Source: Burkholderiales bacterium (lineage in GTDB: Bacteria > Pseudomonadota > Gammaproteobacteria > Burkholderiales > Ga0077523). From it: a stretch of DNA of 64,000 nucleotides. A program made the position numbers and the translations under genes. Within the stretch, counting starts at the first letter, position 1; each line of letters starts with the position of its first letter. Under the pieces are notes generated by a model. That model did no database searches, was not told the origin of the DNA, and saw only the letters and a list, made by a program, of their open reading frames with translations. Below, piece by piece: positions 1 to 9,096 of this stretch. The stretch spans positions 1 to 64,000 of the forward strand of contig JAIEQG010000038.1 of NCBI GenBank assembly GCA_019747905.1, in the 5' to 3' direction.

Positions 1-665
1 TAGCCCGGCCGGAAATCGAAGGCGATCGGCGTTCCCGTGAGCAGCACCCACGCGCTGCAACCGATCGCGCCGTAGGTCATGCCCCAGGCGAGCGCGGGCC
101 AGACCGCCACGCCGCGCTGGTTGTTGCGCGCTGCGATGGCGGACGCGAAGGCCTGGACGCTGACGGCGATGGCGGTGAGCGCGATACCCACGAGGGCAGT
201 CGTCGATGCCGACAGCCGGGCGAACTCCGGCGAGAACACGAGCACGATGCCGGCGATGCCGAACAGCCCGCCGACCGTGACGCGACGGCTCATCGGGGTG
301 CCATAGAGCAGGCGCGAGCAGAGCATGTTGGCGATGGGGCTCGCCGAGTAGCCGACCGCCACCAGGCCCGATACCACGCGTGCCTCGGCTTCGTAGACGC
401 ACACGTAGCCGGCGCCATACATGAGAAGCCCCTGCAGCGCCAGCATGGCGTGGTCGCGCCGGCCGTAGCGGATCGTTTCGCCGCGTGCCAGGCAGATGCC
501 GAACAGCAGCAGCGCTGCGGCAATGAAGCGCCACGCCACCGATACCACGGGCTCGACCACGCCCAGCTGATGGGTGATCGCGATCCAGGTGGAGCCCCAG
601 ATCAGGATGCAGATCGAGTACAGGAACCGGGTCGGCACGGGGCAGGGGCCATCGAGGAAAACCAT
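1..665 (-). CDS. EamA/DMT-family permease, partial (C-terminus off the left edge)
   Basis: Not in the ORF track because it runs off the window. I translated the minus strand from the ATG at 665 and it stays open to base 1, giving at least 221 residues. It opens with a membrane segment around RFLYSICILIWGSTWIAI, the usual start of EamA drug/metabolite transporters, and hydrophobic segments follow at regular spacing. It should be an inner-membrane exporter of small metabolites; the substrate cannot be told. It is divergent from hrpA, and the two start codons are only a few bases apart, so each gene's promoter must lie inside the other's 5' end or hrpA must start further in. Confidence 0.75.
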   Translation of the reverse strand, partial: MVFLDGPCPVPTRFLYSICILIWGSTWIAITHQLGVVEPVVSVAWRFIAAALLLFGICLARGETIRYGRRDHAMLALQGLLMYGAGYVCVYEAEARVVSGLVAVGYSASPIANMLCSRLLYGTPMSRRVTVGGLFGIAGIVLVFSPEFARLSASTTALVGIALTAIAVSVQAFASAIAARNNQRGVAVWPALAWGMTYGAIGCSAWVLLTGTPIAFDFRPG

Positions 666-667
666 CG

Positions 668-3600
668 ATGGTAGATGAGCGCCGGTCCGGCGGGGTGCTC
701 GCGATAGAATTGCTACCCGCTGCTCCCTCGTATCCCGCCGCGTTGTCCGCGCCCGCCTCCAGAACTGCCGCCCCCCGTTCCGCCTCCGATCCGCTACTGG
801 CCCGACTCGCGGATTGCATGCTCGCCGACCAGGGGCGGCTGCGTGCGCAGATCAATCGGTTGCGCGATGCGAAGCAGCCGGCACCGGACGAGATCAAGAG
901 GACGGCAGCCGCGATCGATGCCTCGATCGCGCGCGTTGCGCAACGGCGCTCTCGATTGCCCGCGCTGCGCTACCCGGAAGAGCTGCCGGTCAGCGAGCGT
1001 CGCGACGAGATCGCCTCGGCGCTGCGGGCCAGCCAGGTGGTCATCGTCTGCGGCGAAACCGGATCGGGCAAGACCACGCAGCTGCCCAAGATCTGTCTCG
1101 AGATCGGACGCGGCGTCACCGGTCTGATCGGCCACACGCAGCCACGGCGCATCGCGGCGCGCACGGTTGCCGCGCGGATCGCACAGGAACTCGGCTCGCC
1201 GCTGGGTGAACTGGTCGGCTACAAGGTGCGGTTCCACGATCAGATCGGTCCCGAGCCGTTCGTGAAGCTGATGACCGACGGCATCCTGCTGGCGGAAACC
1301 CAGACCGATCGCAGCCTGCGGGCGTACGACACGATCATCGTCGACGAAGCGCACGAGCGCAGCCTCAATATCGATTTCCTGCTGGGCTACCTGCGCCAGC
1401 TGCTGCCGCGACGGCCGGATCTCAAGCTGATCATCACGTCGGCGACCATCGACGCGGAACGCTTCGCACGGCACTTCTTCGACGCGCCCGTGGTGGAAGT
1501 GTCGGGCCGGCTGTACCCGGTGGAAGTCAAATACCGGCCGTTGAAGCCGGACGAGCAGGGCGAGGCCCCGGACCTGGGCGAAGCGATCGCCGATGCGCTC
1601 GACGATCTGTATCACGCGCACGGTCCGGGCGACGCCCTGGTGTTCCTGCCGGGCGAGCGCGAGATTCGCGAGACCGCCGAACACCTGCGCAAGCACCCCG
1701 TGGGACGTCACCGGGCCGGCATGGTGGAGATCCTGCCGTTGTTCGCGCGGCTGTCCGCCGCAGAGCAGGACCGCGTGTTCAAGCCCGACACGGGGCATCG
1801 CGTGGTGCTCGCGACCAACGTGGCCGAGACGTCGCTGACGGTGCCGCGCATCCGCTACGTGGTCGATCCGGGCTTCGCGCGCATCAACCGCTACAGCTAT
1901 CGCAACAAGGTGGAGATGCTGCAGGTGGAGCCGATCTCGCGCGCGTCGGCCAACCAGCGGGCGGGCCGATGCGGGCGCGTGTCGAGCGGCGTGTGTGTGC
2001 GCCTGTACGGGGAGGACGAATTCGCCGCCCGGCCCGAATTCACCGATCCGGAGATCCTGCGTTCGTCGCTCGCGTCGGTGATCCTGCGGATGAAGGCGCT
2101 CAAGCTGGGCGAACCCGAGAGCTTCCCCTTCGTCGAGCCGCCGCAGCCGCGCATGATCGCCGACGGCTACCAGCTCCTGACCGAGCTCAACGCCGTGGAC
2201 GAGCGGCACAATCTCACCGCAGTCGGTGCCCAGCTCGCCAAGCTGCCCATCGATCCGCGCATCGCCCGGGTGATCGTGGCCGCGAAGCAGGAGAACTGCC
2301 TCAAGGAAGGGTTGATCATCGCCGCAGCGTTGTCGGTGCAGGACCCGCGCGATCGCCCGATGGAGAAGGCCGATGCTGCCGACCAGGCGCACGCGTTGTT
2401 CGTGGACGAGCGCTCGGACTTCCTCGCCTATCTCAAGATGTGGGAGTTCTACGACGAGCTGCTGAAACACAAGAAATCCACGCGCAAGCTGCATGCGGAC
2501 TGCCGCGACCGCTTCCTGTCGTGGCTGCGGTTGCGCGAGTGGCGCGACCTGCACGGGCAGTTGCACGCCCTGGTGTCGGAACTCGGCTGGCGCGAGAACG
2601 AGAAGCCCGGCGACTACGGGCAGATCCATCGTGCGCTGCTGGCGGGACTGCTCGGCAACATCGGCATGAAGAGCGAGGATGGCGGCGACTATCTCGGCGC
2701 GCGCGGGATCCGTTTCCACGTTTTCCCCGGGTCGGCGCTGCGCCGGAAGCAGCCGAAGTGGGTGATGGCCGCGGAGCTTACCGAGACCACCCGCCTGTTC
2801 GCGCGCAGCGTCGCCGCCATCGAACCGGAATGGATCGAGCAGGTCGGCGCCCACCTCGCGAACCGGCAGCATTTCGATCCCCATTGGGAGAAGGCTTCGG
2901 GCCAGGTCATCGCCTACGAGCGCGTCATCGTCTACGGACTGACGGTGGTCGCGCGCCGGCGCGTGAGCTACGGGCCCATCCAACCCAAGGAGGCGCGCGA
3001 AATCTTCATCCGCGGCGCACTCGTGGATGGCGATTCGAAACTGGATGCGCCGTTCCTGCGCGCCAACCGTGCGCTGGTGAAGGACGTGGAAGCGCTCGAG
3101 CACAAGTCGCGGCGCCACGACGTGCTGGTGGATCCGGAGGTGATGGTCGCGTTCTACGGCAAGGTCGTGCCGGAGGGCATCTGGAACGTCGGTGCGTTCG
3201 AACACTGGCGCAAGGAGGCCGAGCGCGCGAATCCGCGCCTGCTCTACATGACGCGCGAAGCTCTGATGCTGCACGCCGCCGAGGACATTACGGCAGCGCG
3301 CTTTCCGGATTCGATCGAGATGAACGGGGTGCGCTACGCGCTCAAGTATCGCTTCGAACCGGGCCACCCGTTCGACGGCGTGACCATGACCGTGCCGCTG
3401 CACCTGTTGAATCAGGTAGACGAAAGACGCTGCGAGTGGCTGGTGCCGGGGCTGTTGCGCGACAAGGTCACGCAGCTCTTGAAGGAATTGCCCAAGGGCC
3501 TGCGCAAGCATTTCGTGCCGGTGCCTCAGGTGGTGACTGCCGTGCTCGGTGCGATCGAGCCCGATGCGGTCCCTCTCACCGAGATCCTGTCGGAAGTGCT

Positions 3601-4693
3601 GCTCAAGCAGACCGGCGTGGAGGTACCCGAGGATGCATGGAACACTGCGGATGTCCCTTCGCACCTGCGCATGAACTTCCGTGTGGTCGACGATCACGGT
3701 GCGGAGGTGGCGACGGGTCGCGACCTGCCGGAGCTGCGCTTGCAGCTCGGCGTGAAGGCACGCCGGCAGTTCACCGAAACGGCGCGCAGCTCGTTCGAGC
3801 GGCAGGGCGTGACCACCTGGGATTTCGGCGAGCTGCCGGAGCAGGTGGAGTTCGTGCGCGCCGGGCAGAAGCTGGTGGGCTATCCGGCCATCGTCGACGA
3901 AGGCAAGTCGGTGTCGCTGGGGTTGCTCGACACCGAGCAGGAGGCGGAAGCGGCGACCCACCGCGGTTTGCGCCGGTTGTTCCAGTTGGCTGCGGTGGAA
4001 CAGGTGCGGCATCTGGGCCGCAGCCTGCGCGGCCTGCAGGAAATGGCGCTCAAGTACACATTGCTCGCGGAGATCGACGGCACCCGGCCGCACGACAAGG
4101 CGTCGGCCATCGAGAAGCTGCAGGAGGAACTGGTCACCGCCATCTGCGATCGCGCGTTCTTCGTGGAGGAGGAGCGCATCCGCAACAAGGCGGCCTTCGA
4201 TGCGCGGGTGATCAAGGCACGCACACGGCTCGGCGACGTCGCGAACGAAGTGTGCGGCCTGGTGAACGAGATCCTGACCGAGTACTACGCGCTGCGACCG
4301 CGGATCCAGCAACCTGGCGCCCAGGCCTGGCAACGGTTGATGAACGACATCAAGGCCCAGTTGAAGGCGCTGCTGCCCAACGGCTTCATCGTAAGCGCGC
4401 CCTATGCGCGCCTCAAGCACTTTCCGCGTTACCTGAAGGCGATCGACGTGCGCCTTACCAAGTTTCCGTCCAACCCGACCCGCGATGCGCAGTGGCAGGA
4501 TACGCTCGCCAACTGGTGGCGATCGTGGGGCCAGCGCCTCGATGTGGATCGCGCGCGCGGCATGCGCAATCCGAAGCTCGAGGAATTCCGCTGGATGCTG
4601 GAGGAGCTGCGCGTCTCGCTCTGGGCGCAGCAGTTGAAGACGCCCTATCCGGTTTCGTTCAAGCGCGTGGAAAAGGCCTGGGAGGAGATCTGA
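668..4693 (+). CDS. hrpA: ATP-dependent RNA helicase HrpA (DEAH box)
   Basis: Long DEAH-box RNA helicase of 1341 residues, close to the usual length of about 1300 for bacterial HrpA. The Walker A motif GETGSGKT is at about residues 129-136 and DEAH at 226-229. SAT and the NQRAGRCGRV motif VI follow, then the helicase-associated domains and the long HrpA-specific C-terminus. HrpA remodels mRNA in the cytoplasm and in E. coli helps rescue stalled ribosomes. The true start is uncertain: the track start lies against the divergent permease, a possible -10 (GATAGAAT) lies inside the first codons, and an ATG at 818 precedes the conserved region. Confidence 0.95.
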   Translation: MVDERRSGGVLAIELLPAAPSYPAALSAPASRTAAPRSASDPLLARLADCMLADQGRLRAQINRLRDAKQPAPDEIKRTAAAIDASIARVAQRRSRLPALRYPEELPVSERRDEIASALRASQVVIVCGETGSGKTTQLPKICLEIGRGVTGLIGHTQPRRIAARTVAARIAQELGSPLGELVGYKVRFHDQIGPEPFVKLMTDGILLAETQTDRSLRAYDTIIVDEAHERSLNIDFLLGYLRQLLPRRPDLKLIITSATIDAERFARHFFDAPVVEVSGRLYPVEVKYRPLKPDEQGEAPDLGEAIADALDDLYHAHGPGDALVFLPGEREIRETAEHLRKHPVGRHRAGMVEILPLFARLSAAEQDRVFKPDTGHRVVLATNVAETSLTVPRIRYVVDPGFARINRYSYRNKVEMLQVEPISRASANQRAGRCGRVSSGVCVRLYGEDEFAARPEFTDPEILRSSLASVILRMKALKLGEPESFPFVEPPQPRMIADGYQLLTELNAVDERHNLTAVGAQLAKLPIDPRIARVIVAAKQENCLKEGLIIAAALSVQDPRDRPMEKADAADQAHALFVDERSDFLAYLKMWEFYDELLKHKKSTRKLHADCRDRFLSWLRLREWRDLHGQLHALVSELGWRENEKPGDYGQIHRALLAGLLGNIGMKSEDGGDYLGARGIRFHVFPGSALRRKQPKWVMAAELTETTRLFARSVAAIEPEWIEQVGAHLANRQHFDPHWEKASGQVIAYERVIVYGLTVVARRRVSYGPIQPKEAREIFIRGALVDGDSKLDAPFLRANRALVKDVEALEHKSRRHDVLVDPEVMVAFYGKVVPEGIWNVGAFEHWRKEAERANPRLLYMTREALMLHAAEDITAARFPDSIEMNGVRYALKYRFEPGHPFDGVTMTVPLHLLNQVDERRCEWLVPGLLRDKVTQLLKELPKGLRKHFVPVPQVVTAVLGAIEPDAVPLTEILSEVLLKQTGVEVPEDAWNTADVPSHLRMNFRVVDDHGAEVATGRDLPELRLQLGVKARRQFTETARSSFERQGVTTWDFGELPEQVEFVRAGQKLVGYPAIVDEGKSVSLGLLDTEQEAEAATHRGLRRLFQLAAVEQVRHLGRSLRGLQEMALKYTLLAEIDGTRPHDKASAIEKLQEELVTAICDRAFFVEEERIRNKAAFDARVIKARTRLGDVANEVCGLVNEILTEYYALRPRIQQPGAQAWQRLMNDIKAQLKALLPNGFIVSAPYARLKHFPRYLKAIDVRLTKFPSNPTRDAQWQDTLANWWRSWGQRLDVDRARGMRNPKLEEFRWMLEELRVSLWAQQLKTPYPVSFKRVEKAWEEI

Positions 4694-4703
4694 CGGGTAC
4701 CCG

Positions 4704-5144
4704 TCAGCGTTCGCCCAGTGCCGAATGGACCCAGCGTTCGAGCGTGCCCTGATCCATGGCGCCCGACTGGCGCCCGATCTCGCGTCCGCCGCGAAAGGCG
4801 ATGAGGGTGGGAATGGAGCGGATGCCGTAGCGGCCCGCGATCGCAGGCGCGGCTTCGGTGTCGAGCTTGGCCAGGCGAACAGCGGGTTCGAGCGAACGCG
4901 CGGCGCGTTCGAAATGCGGTGCCATCATCTTGCACGGGCCGCACCAGTCGGCCCAGAAATCCACCACCACCGGCAGGTCGGCACCGATGTGCCGATCGAA
5001 AGTCGTCGCGTCGAGCGCGACCGGTGTACCGGTAAACAAGGGCTGCTTGCACTTGCCGCAGTTGGGTGCCTGCCGCAGACGTGCCTGGGGGACGCGGTTC
5101 ACAGCCGCGCAATGGGGACAGGGTACGTGCCAGGTCTCGTCCAT
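4704..5144 (-). CDS. trxC: Thioredoxin 2 (TrxC)
   Basis: Zinc-ribbon thioredoxin of 146 residues. Four cysteines at residues 9, 12, 29 and 32 (CPHC and CGKC) form the N-terminal zinc site typical of TrxC. The redox motif WCGPC lies at 67-71 in a standard thioredoxin fold, with the cis-proline in SIPTL. It reduces cytoplasmic disulphides, and the zinc domain is linked to oxidative-stress sensing in E. coli. I chose the ATG at 5144 (MDETWHVPCP), as in other TrxC proteins, over the track start at 5156. It converges on hrpA with about 10 bases between stops. Confidence 0.95.
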   Translation of the reverse strand: MDETWHVPCPHCAAVNRVPQARLRQAPNCGKCKQPLFTGTPVALDATTFDRHIGADLPVVVDFWADWCGPCKMMAPHFERAARSLEPAVRLAKLDTEAAPAIAGRYGIRSIPTLIAFRGGREIGRQSGAMDQGTLERWVHSALGER

Positions 5145-5269
5145 GGCCCGGAACATGGGGTCGCCGCTCGGCGACTCAAGGCCCGGGTGGTGTCGCTTCC
5201 TCCGGGCGGCGGATTTGCCTACACTTCCGTGGTCCCGGAGTGAGGCCGGACGCCGAGGAGGGTGACGAC

Positions 5270-5698
5270 ATGAAGACCGTGCAACAGGTCATGGAAGACA
5301 AGAAGATCAAGGTGCTGTCGGTGGCGCCGAGCTCGTCGGTCTACGACGCGCTCAAGCTGATGGCGGAGCGCGACGTCGGGGCCCTGCTGGTGCTGGAGGG
5401 CGAGCGGTTGGCAGGGATCTTCTCCGAGCGCGACTACGCGCGGAAGGTGATCCTGTTCGGCAAGTCCTCGCGCGAGACGCAGGTGCGCGAGATCATGACC
5501 GAGAAGGTGCTGTGCGTGCCGCCGTCCGCGACCATGGAAGAATGCATGGCGTTGATGACGGACAAGCGTGTGCGGCACCTGCCGGTGCTGGATGCGAACC
5601 GGGTGACGGGGGTGATTTCGATCGGGGACGTGGTCAAGGAGACGATTGCGGATCAGCGGCAGACGATCGAACAACTCGAACAATACATAGCCGGTTAG
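5270..5698 (+). CDS. Two-CBS-domain protein
   Basis: Protein of 142 residues made of a tandem CBS pair (a Bateman module) and nothing else. Each half carries the usual pattern, ending in GIFSERDYARKV and GVISIGDVVKE. CBS pairs bind adenine nucleotides or similar ligands and act as sensors; single-module proteins like this are common in proteobacteria and their partners are mostly unknown. The ATG at 5270 follows GAGGAGGGTGAC, a good ribosome binding site, so I rejected the longer track start at 5066. A short C-terminal helix rich in Gln/Glu follows the second domain. Confidence 0.9.
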   Translation: MKTVQQVMEDKKIKVLSVAPSSSVYDALKLMAERDVGALLVLEGERLAGIFSERDYARKVILFGKSSRETQVREIMTEKVLCVPPSATMEECMALMTDKRVRHLPVLDANRVTGVISIGDVVKETIADQRQTIEQLEQYIAG

Positions 5699-5799
5699 AG
5701 GACCGGCGTGGCCGGCCCTCCAACTCCGCGGAATCGAGCGGACGCGCGTTGCGCGCCGCTCATTCTGCGGGGTCGTCGGCGTCTCGAAGAATGACATCG

Positions 5800-6045
5800 A
5801 TGAGATACGTTTGCCTGTTCGTTTTGCTTGCGCTCGCGGGATGCGCCACGCAGAGTTCGCGCACGGCCGATGCTGTCGGTTGCCGTCGCAACGACATCGA
5901 CATTCTCAACAGCCAGTACAAGCGCGAGGGCAGCACCACGGTGTGGTGCGCCCGCTGCAAGGACAATATCTACAAGTGCGTCGGCAACGCCGACAAGACG
6001 CGGCTCGAATGCCGGCCGGCGACGGCCGACGGCGGTTGCACCTAG
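5800..6045 (+). CDS. Small predicted lipoprotein
   Basis: Protein of 81 residues with a lipoprotein signal: a short charged start, a hydrophobic stretch and the lipobox LAGC with the acceptor Cys at residue 15. The mature part holds six further cysteines, including a C-x-x-C pair in WCARCKDNIYKC, so it is probably disulphide-bonded outside the cytoplasm. An ATG three codons upstream at 5791 is an alternative start. I do not recognise a family. The stop codon touches the left arm of the inverted-repeat element that follows, so that element may act as its terminator. Confidence 0.65.
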   Translation: MRYVCLFVLLALAGCATQSSRTADAVGCRRNDIDILNSQYKREGSTTVWCARCKDNIYKCVGNADKTRLECRPATADGGCT

Positions 6046-6158
6046 GGCCCGTTAACACTTAGAACGGACCTGCGTGACCTCCATGACGAGCGCAATCAAG
6101 GCGCAAAGCACAGCTGCAGGACCCCCAGCGCAGGTCCGTTCTAAGCGTTAACAGGCCC
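6045..6158. repeat. 30-bp inverted-repeat element (MITE-like or large hairpin)
   Basis: Two 30-base arms at 6045-6074 and 6129-6158 are reverse complements at 28 of 30 positions, sharing the core CTTAGAACGGACCTGCG. They enclose 54 bases with no reading frame. It sits between the lipoprotein stop and the CinA-like gene. The near-perfect long arms and short unrelated centre resemble a miniature inverted-repeat transposable element, but I see no clear target-site duplication. A long intergenic hairpin that stops transcription is the other reading. Confidence 0.7.
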
Positions 6159-6224
6159 TGGCCCGACAGCATTTCACATCTTCGGCGCTTATGATGTTCG
6201 CGTCATCTTCGCGGATTGCACCCC

Positions 6225-6977
6225 ATGGCGTTAGGCGTACTCATCATCGGCGACGAGATCCTGTCCGGCAAGCGGCAGGACAAGCACCTCGCCAAGGCCA
6301 TCGAACTGCTGCGCCAGCGCGGCCTCGCGCTCGCGTGGGCCCACTACCTGGGGGATGACCGGCGGTTGATCGTCGAGACGCTGTTTCGCACGTTTGCGAC
6401 CAGTGACATCGTGTTCAGTTTCGGTGGCATCGGTGCCACGCCCGACGACCACACGCGCCAGGCGGCGGCCGAAGCGGCCGGCGTGCAGCTTGTGCTGCAC
6501 CCGGAAGCGAAGATCGAGATCGAGGCGCGCTTTGGCGCCGAGGCTTACCCGAAGCGGATTCTCATGGGGGAGTTTCCCGCCGGCGCGCGGATCATCCCGA
6601 ACCCGTACAACCGGGTGCCGGGATTCAGCTATGCCGATCATCACTTCCTGCCGGGTTTTCCGGAGATGGCGTGGCCGATGATGGAGTGGGTGCTGGATCA
6701 ACGCTACGTGCACCTGCAGAGCGCCTCGCGCGAGCGTGACGAGGCCATCATCGTGCGCGAAGCGGGGGAGAGCCAGCTGATCGACCTCATGCAGGACATC
6801 GTCCATCGCTATCCCACGTTGAAGCTGTTCAGCCTGCCGCACATCGGTGCCGAAGGGCGGCACATCGAACTGGGGGTGAGGGGGGATGGCGCCGTGGTCG
6901 AGACCGCCATGGGCGAGATACGGGAGGGCGTGACGCGGCTGGGGTTTCCCTGGAAGGATCGCGAAGCCTTGCCGTAA
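6225..6977 (+). CDS. CinA-like molybdopterin-binding domain protein
   Basis: Protein of 250 residues with a MoaB/Mog-type molybdopterin-binding fold. GDEILSGKRQDKH at the start and FSFGGIGATPDDHTRQ at about residues 65-80 are the signature motifs of the CinA N-terminal domain. It lacks the C-terminal nicotinamide-nucleotide amidohydrolase domain of full CinA, so its function is not predictable; stand-alone proteins of this kind are common in betaproteobacteria. I chose the ATG at 6225 (MALGVLIIG) over the TTG at 6216 in the track. Confidence 0.88.
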   Translation: MALGVLIIGDEILSGKRQDKHLAKAIELLRQRGLALAWAHYLGDDRRLIVETLFRTFATSDIVFSFGGIGATPDDHTRQAAAEAAGVQLVLHPEAKIEIEARFGAEAYPKRILMGEFPAGARIIPNPYNRVPGFSYADHHFLPGFPEMAWPMMEWVLDQRYVHLQSASRERDEAIIVREAGESQLIDLMQDIVHRYPTLKLFSLPHIGAEGRHIELGVRGDGAVVETAMGEIREGVTRLGFPWKDREALP

Positions 6978-7070
6978 GGAGGTTCTGGCAGGTCCTGTGC
7001 TTGCAGGTGTATGCTTCCCGAGGTTGCCAGCGCCGACCTTCAGGCTACTGATCCGACAAGGAAATTCCCC

Positions 7071-8945
7071 ATGAATTCTTCCACGCCGAATCCGGCGGAA
7101 GGACGCCCGCACCTCCAGGTCGCCGATCCGGCGCGACTGCGGGCTGCTGCCGAAGACGACGCGTGGATGCGTTTTGCCCAGGCCGAGAACGCCGAGGCGT
7201 TCTGCCAGGCCTGGCTGGCGGTCACCTGCATCAAGGCGGGTGCGGCCGACGGGATCCTGGTGCTGGCGCAGCCCGGCGGCGGCGGGTTCGTCCCGGCGGC
7301 GGTCTGGCCCGATACCAAGCGCGACCGTGCCAAGCTCGGCGAGGCCATCGAGCGCGCGATTCACGAGAATGCGCTGATCGCCGTCCCCGCTGGGGAGAAC
7401 GGCGCCAGGTCGCACGTGGCCCAGCCGATCCAGGCGGACGGCACGGTCCTCGGTGCGGTCGCGGTGGACGTGGAAGGACGAGCGGAACGGGAATTGAAGG
7501 CATTGGCCCGTGACCTCGCGTGGGGTGCGGGTTGGCTCGAGGCCCTGCTGCGCCGGCACATGGGGGCGGGCGACGCGGCGGCGGCTGCGAGATTGCGACG
7601 GGTGTTCGACGTGTTCAGCGCTGCGCTGGAACACCACGGTTTCGTGCCGGCGGCGACCGCCACGGCGACCGAGCTTGCATCTTTGCTCGACTGCGACCGG
7701 GTGTCGCTCGGCATTCAGCGCGGCAAGCGTTCGCAGGTGAAGGCGCTGTCGCACACCGTCCAGTTCGAGAAGAATGCGGAGCTGACCCGCGCCATCGAGA
7801 CCGCGATGGACGAAGCGGTCGACCAGAGGACGCGCCTGGTGTGGCCGGCCGAGGAGGGCGTCGAGGGTCACGTCCTGCGCGCTCACGAGAAGCTCGCACA
7901 GATTCACGGGTCGGCAGCGGTGTTGACCATACCGCTCACGCGCATGGGCGAAGGTGTCGGGGCCCTGTGTCTGGAACGCAGCCGCCCGTTCACGCATGAA
8001 GACATCGAACTGGCGGACGGTCTCGCGGCGCTGCTCGGCCCGTTGACCGAGATCCAGCGCGAGGCGGACCGTGGTCCGGCGGCGCGCACATGGGAAGCGA
8101 TGAAGGCGCTCTGGTTCCGTTTCTTCGGTCCGGGCCATGTCGCCTGGAAGCTTGCCGGCATCATCGTCGCGGTGGTCACGCTGTTCTTCACTTTCGCCAC
8201 GGGGACGTACCGCGTTGCCGCGGACACCAAGGTCGAGGGCTCGATCCAGCGGGCGCTGGCGGCGCCCTTCGACGGCTACGTCGGCGAAGCCGCCAAGCGT
8301 CCGGGCGACGTGGTGAAGGAAGGCGAAGTCGTCGCCCGCCTCGAGGATCGCGACCTGCAACTGGAGCGCATGAAGCTTTCAGCCAAGCGCGAGCAGCTCA
8401 CCAAGCAGTATCGCGAAGCGCTCGCCAACCATGAACGTGCGGACATCCGCGTCATCGGCTCCCAGGTGGAGCAGGCCGAGGCGGAGCTCGCCATCGTGGA
8501 AGAGAAGCTCGCGCGCACCGCCATCGCCGCGCCGTTCGACGGCGTCGTGGTGAGCGGCGATCTCACGCAGAAACTGGGGGCCCCGGTGCAGCGCGGCGAC
8601 GTGCTGTTCGAGATTGCACCTCTGGAGGATTACCGCGTGGTGCTGAAGGTGGACGAGCGCGACATCCGCGACGTGGCCGTGGGCCAGAAGGGCGAACTGG
8701 TGTTGCAGTCGATGCCCTCGCAGAGGCAGCCGATCACCGTGGCGCGGGTCACGCCGGTGAGCACGCCGGAGGACGGGCGCAACTATTTCCGCGTGGAAGC
8801 GAAGCTCGATCGCGGCATCGAACGGCTGCGCCCCGGGATGGAAGGGGTGGGCAAGGTGAGCGTGGGTGACCGCAAGCTGATCTGGATCTGGACGCGATAC
8901 CTGCTGGATTGGGTGCGGTTGCAGGTGTGGTCGCTGGTGCCCTAG
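7071..8945 (+). CDS. Membrane-fusion adaptor with cytoplasmic GAF domains (HlyD family)
   Basis: Protein of 624 residues combining sensor and transport parts. Residues about 30-165 look like a degenerate GAF-like domain and 176-330 like a clearer GAF domain. A single membrane helix follows at about 357-378 (KLAGIIVAVVTLFF), then a periplasmic HlyD/RND adaptor: a split lipoyl-type motif (ALAAPFDGYVGEA and IAAPFDGVVVSGD) around a coiled coil, then a beta-barrel region. This topology puts ligand sensing in the cytoplasm and the adaptor in the periplasm. ATG 7071 is preferred to 7011. It heads a same-strand group with the M50 protease and SecA-like genes. Confidence 0.85.
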   Translation: MNSSTPNPAEGRPHLQVADPARLRAAAEDDAWMRFAQAENAEAFCQAWLAVTCIKAGAADGILVLAQPGGGGFVPAAVWPDTKRDRAKLGEAIERAIHENALIAVPAGENGARSHVAQPIQADGTVLGAVAVDVEGRAERELKALARDLAWGAGWLEALLRRHMGAGDAAAAARLRRVFDVFSAALEHHGFVPAATATATELASLLDCDRVSLGIQRGKRSQVKALSHTVQFEKNAELTRAIETAMDEAVDQRTRLVWPAEEGVEGHVLRAHEKLAQIHGSAAVLTIPLTRMGEGVGALCLERSRPFTHEDIELADGLAALLGPLTEIQREADRGPAARTWEAMKALWFRFFGPGHVAWKLAGIIVAVVTLFFTFATGTYRVAADTKVEGSIQRALAAPFDGYVGEAAKRPGDVVKEGEVVARLEDRDLQLERMKLSAKREQLTKQYREALANHERADIRVIGSQVEQAEAELAIVEEKLARTAIAAPFDGVVVSGDLTQKLGAPVQRGDVLFEIAPLEDYRVVLKVDERDIRDVAVGQKGELVLQSMPSQRQPITVARVTPVSTPEDGRNYFRVEAKLDRGIERLRPGMEGVGKVSVGDRKLIWIWTRYLLDWVRLQVWSLVP

Positions 8946-8976
8946 CGCCGGCGAAAAGGGCAATGCAAAGCTCCAG

Positions 8977-9065
8977 CACGAAGGACACCAAGAACACGAA
9001 GGAGCACGAAGGAAAGGCTGGCAAGCTGCTTGTCGTTCCTTCGAGGCCCTTCGTGTTCTTCGTGT
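8977..9065. repeat. CACGAAGG-type inverted repeat, copy 1
   Basis: Left arm around 8977-9013 is built of short CACGAAGG and CAAGAACACGAAGG units; the right arm at about 9036-9065 is its reverse complement (CCTTCGTGTTCTTCGTG). It fills the gap between the GAF-adaptor gene and the M50 gene. A second, better-formed copy lies at 18588-18675. The short track ORF 8909-9100 is only a translation of this repeat. Confidence 0.8.
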
Positions 9066-9096
9066 TTGAAGCGGTTACCCTGCTACCTCCGGTGCG

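Noticed and set aside
794-4420. 1208-residue ORF antisense to hrpA
   Set aside because: Shadow of a GC-rich gene; no motifs, and the plus strand is unmistakably HrpA.
1969-4752. 927-residue ORF in another frame of hrpA
   Set aside because: Arg/Ala/Gly-rich frame shadow with no recognisable domain.
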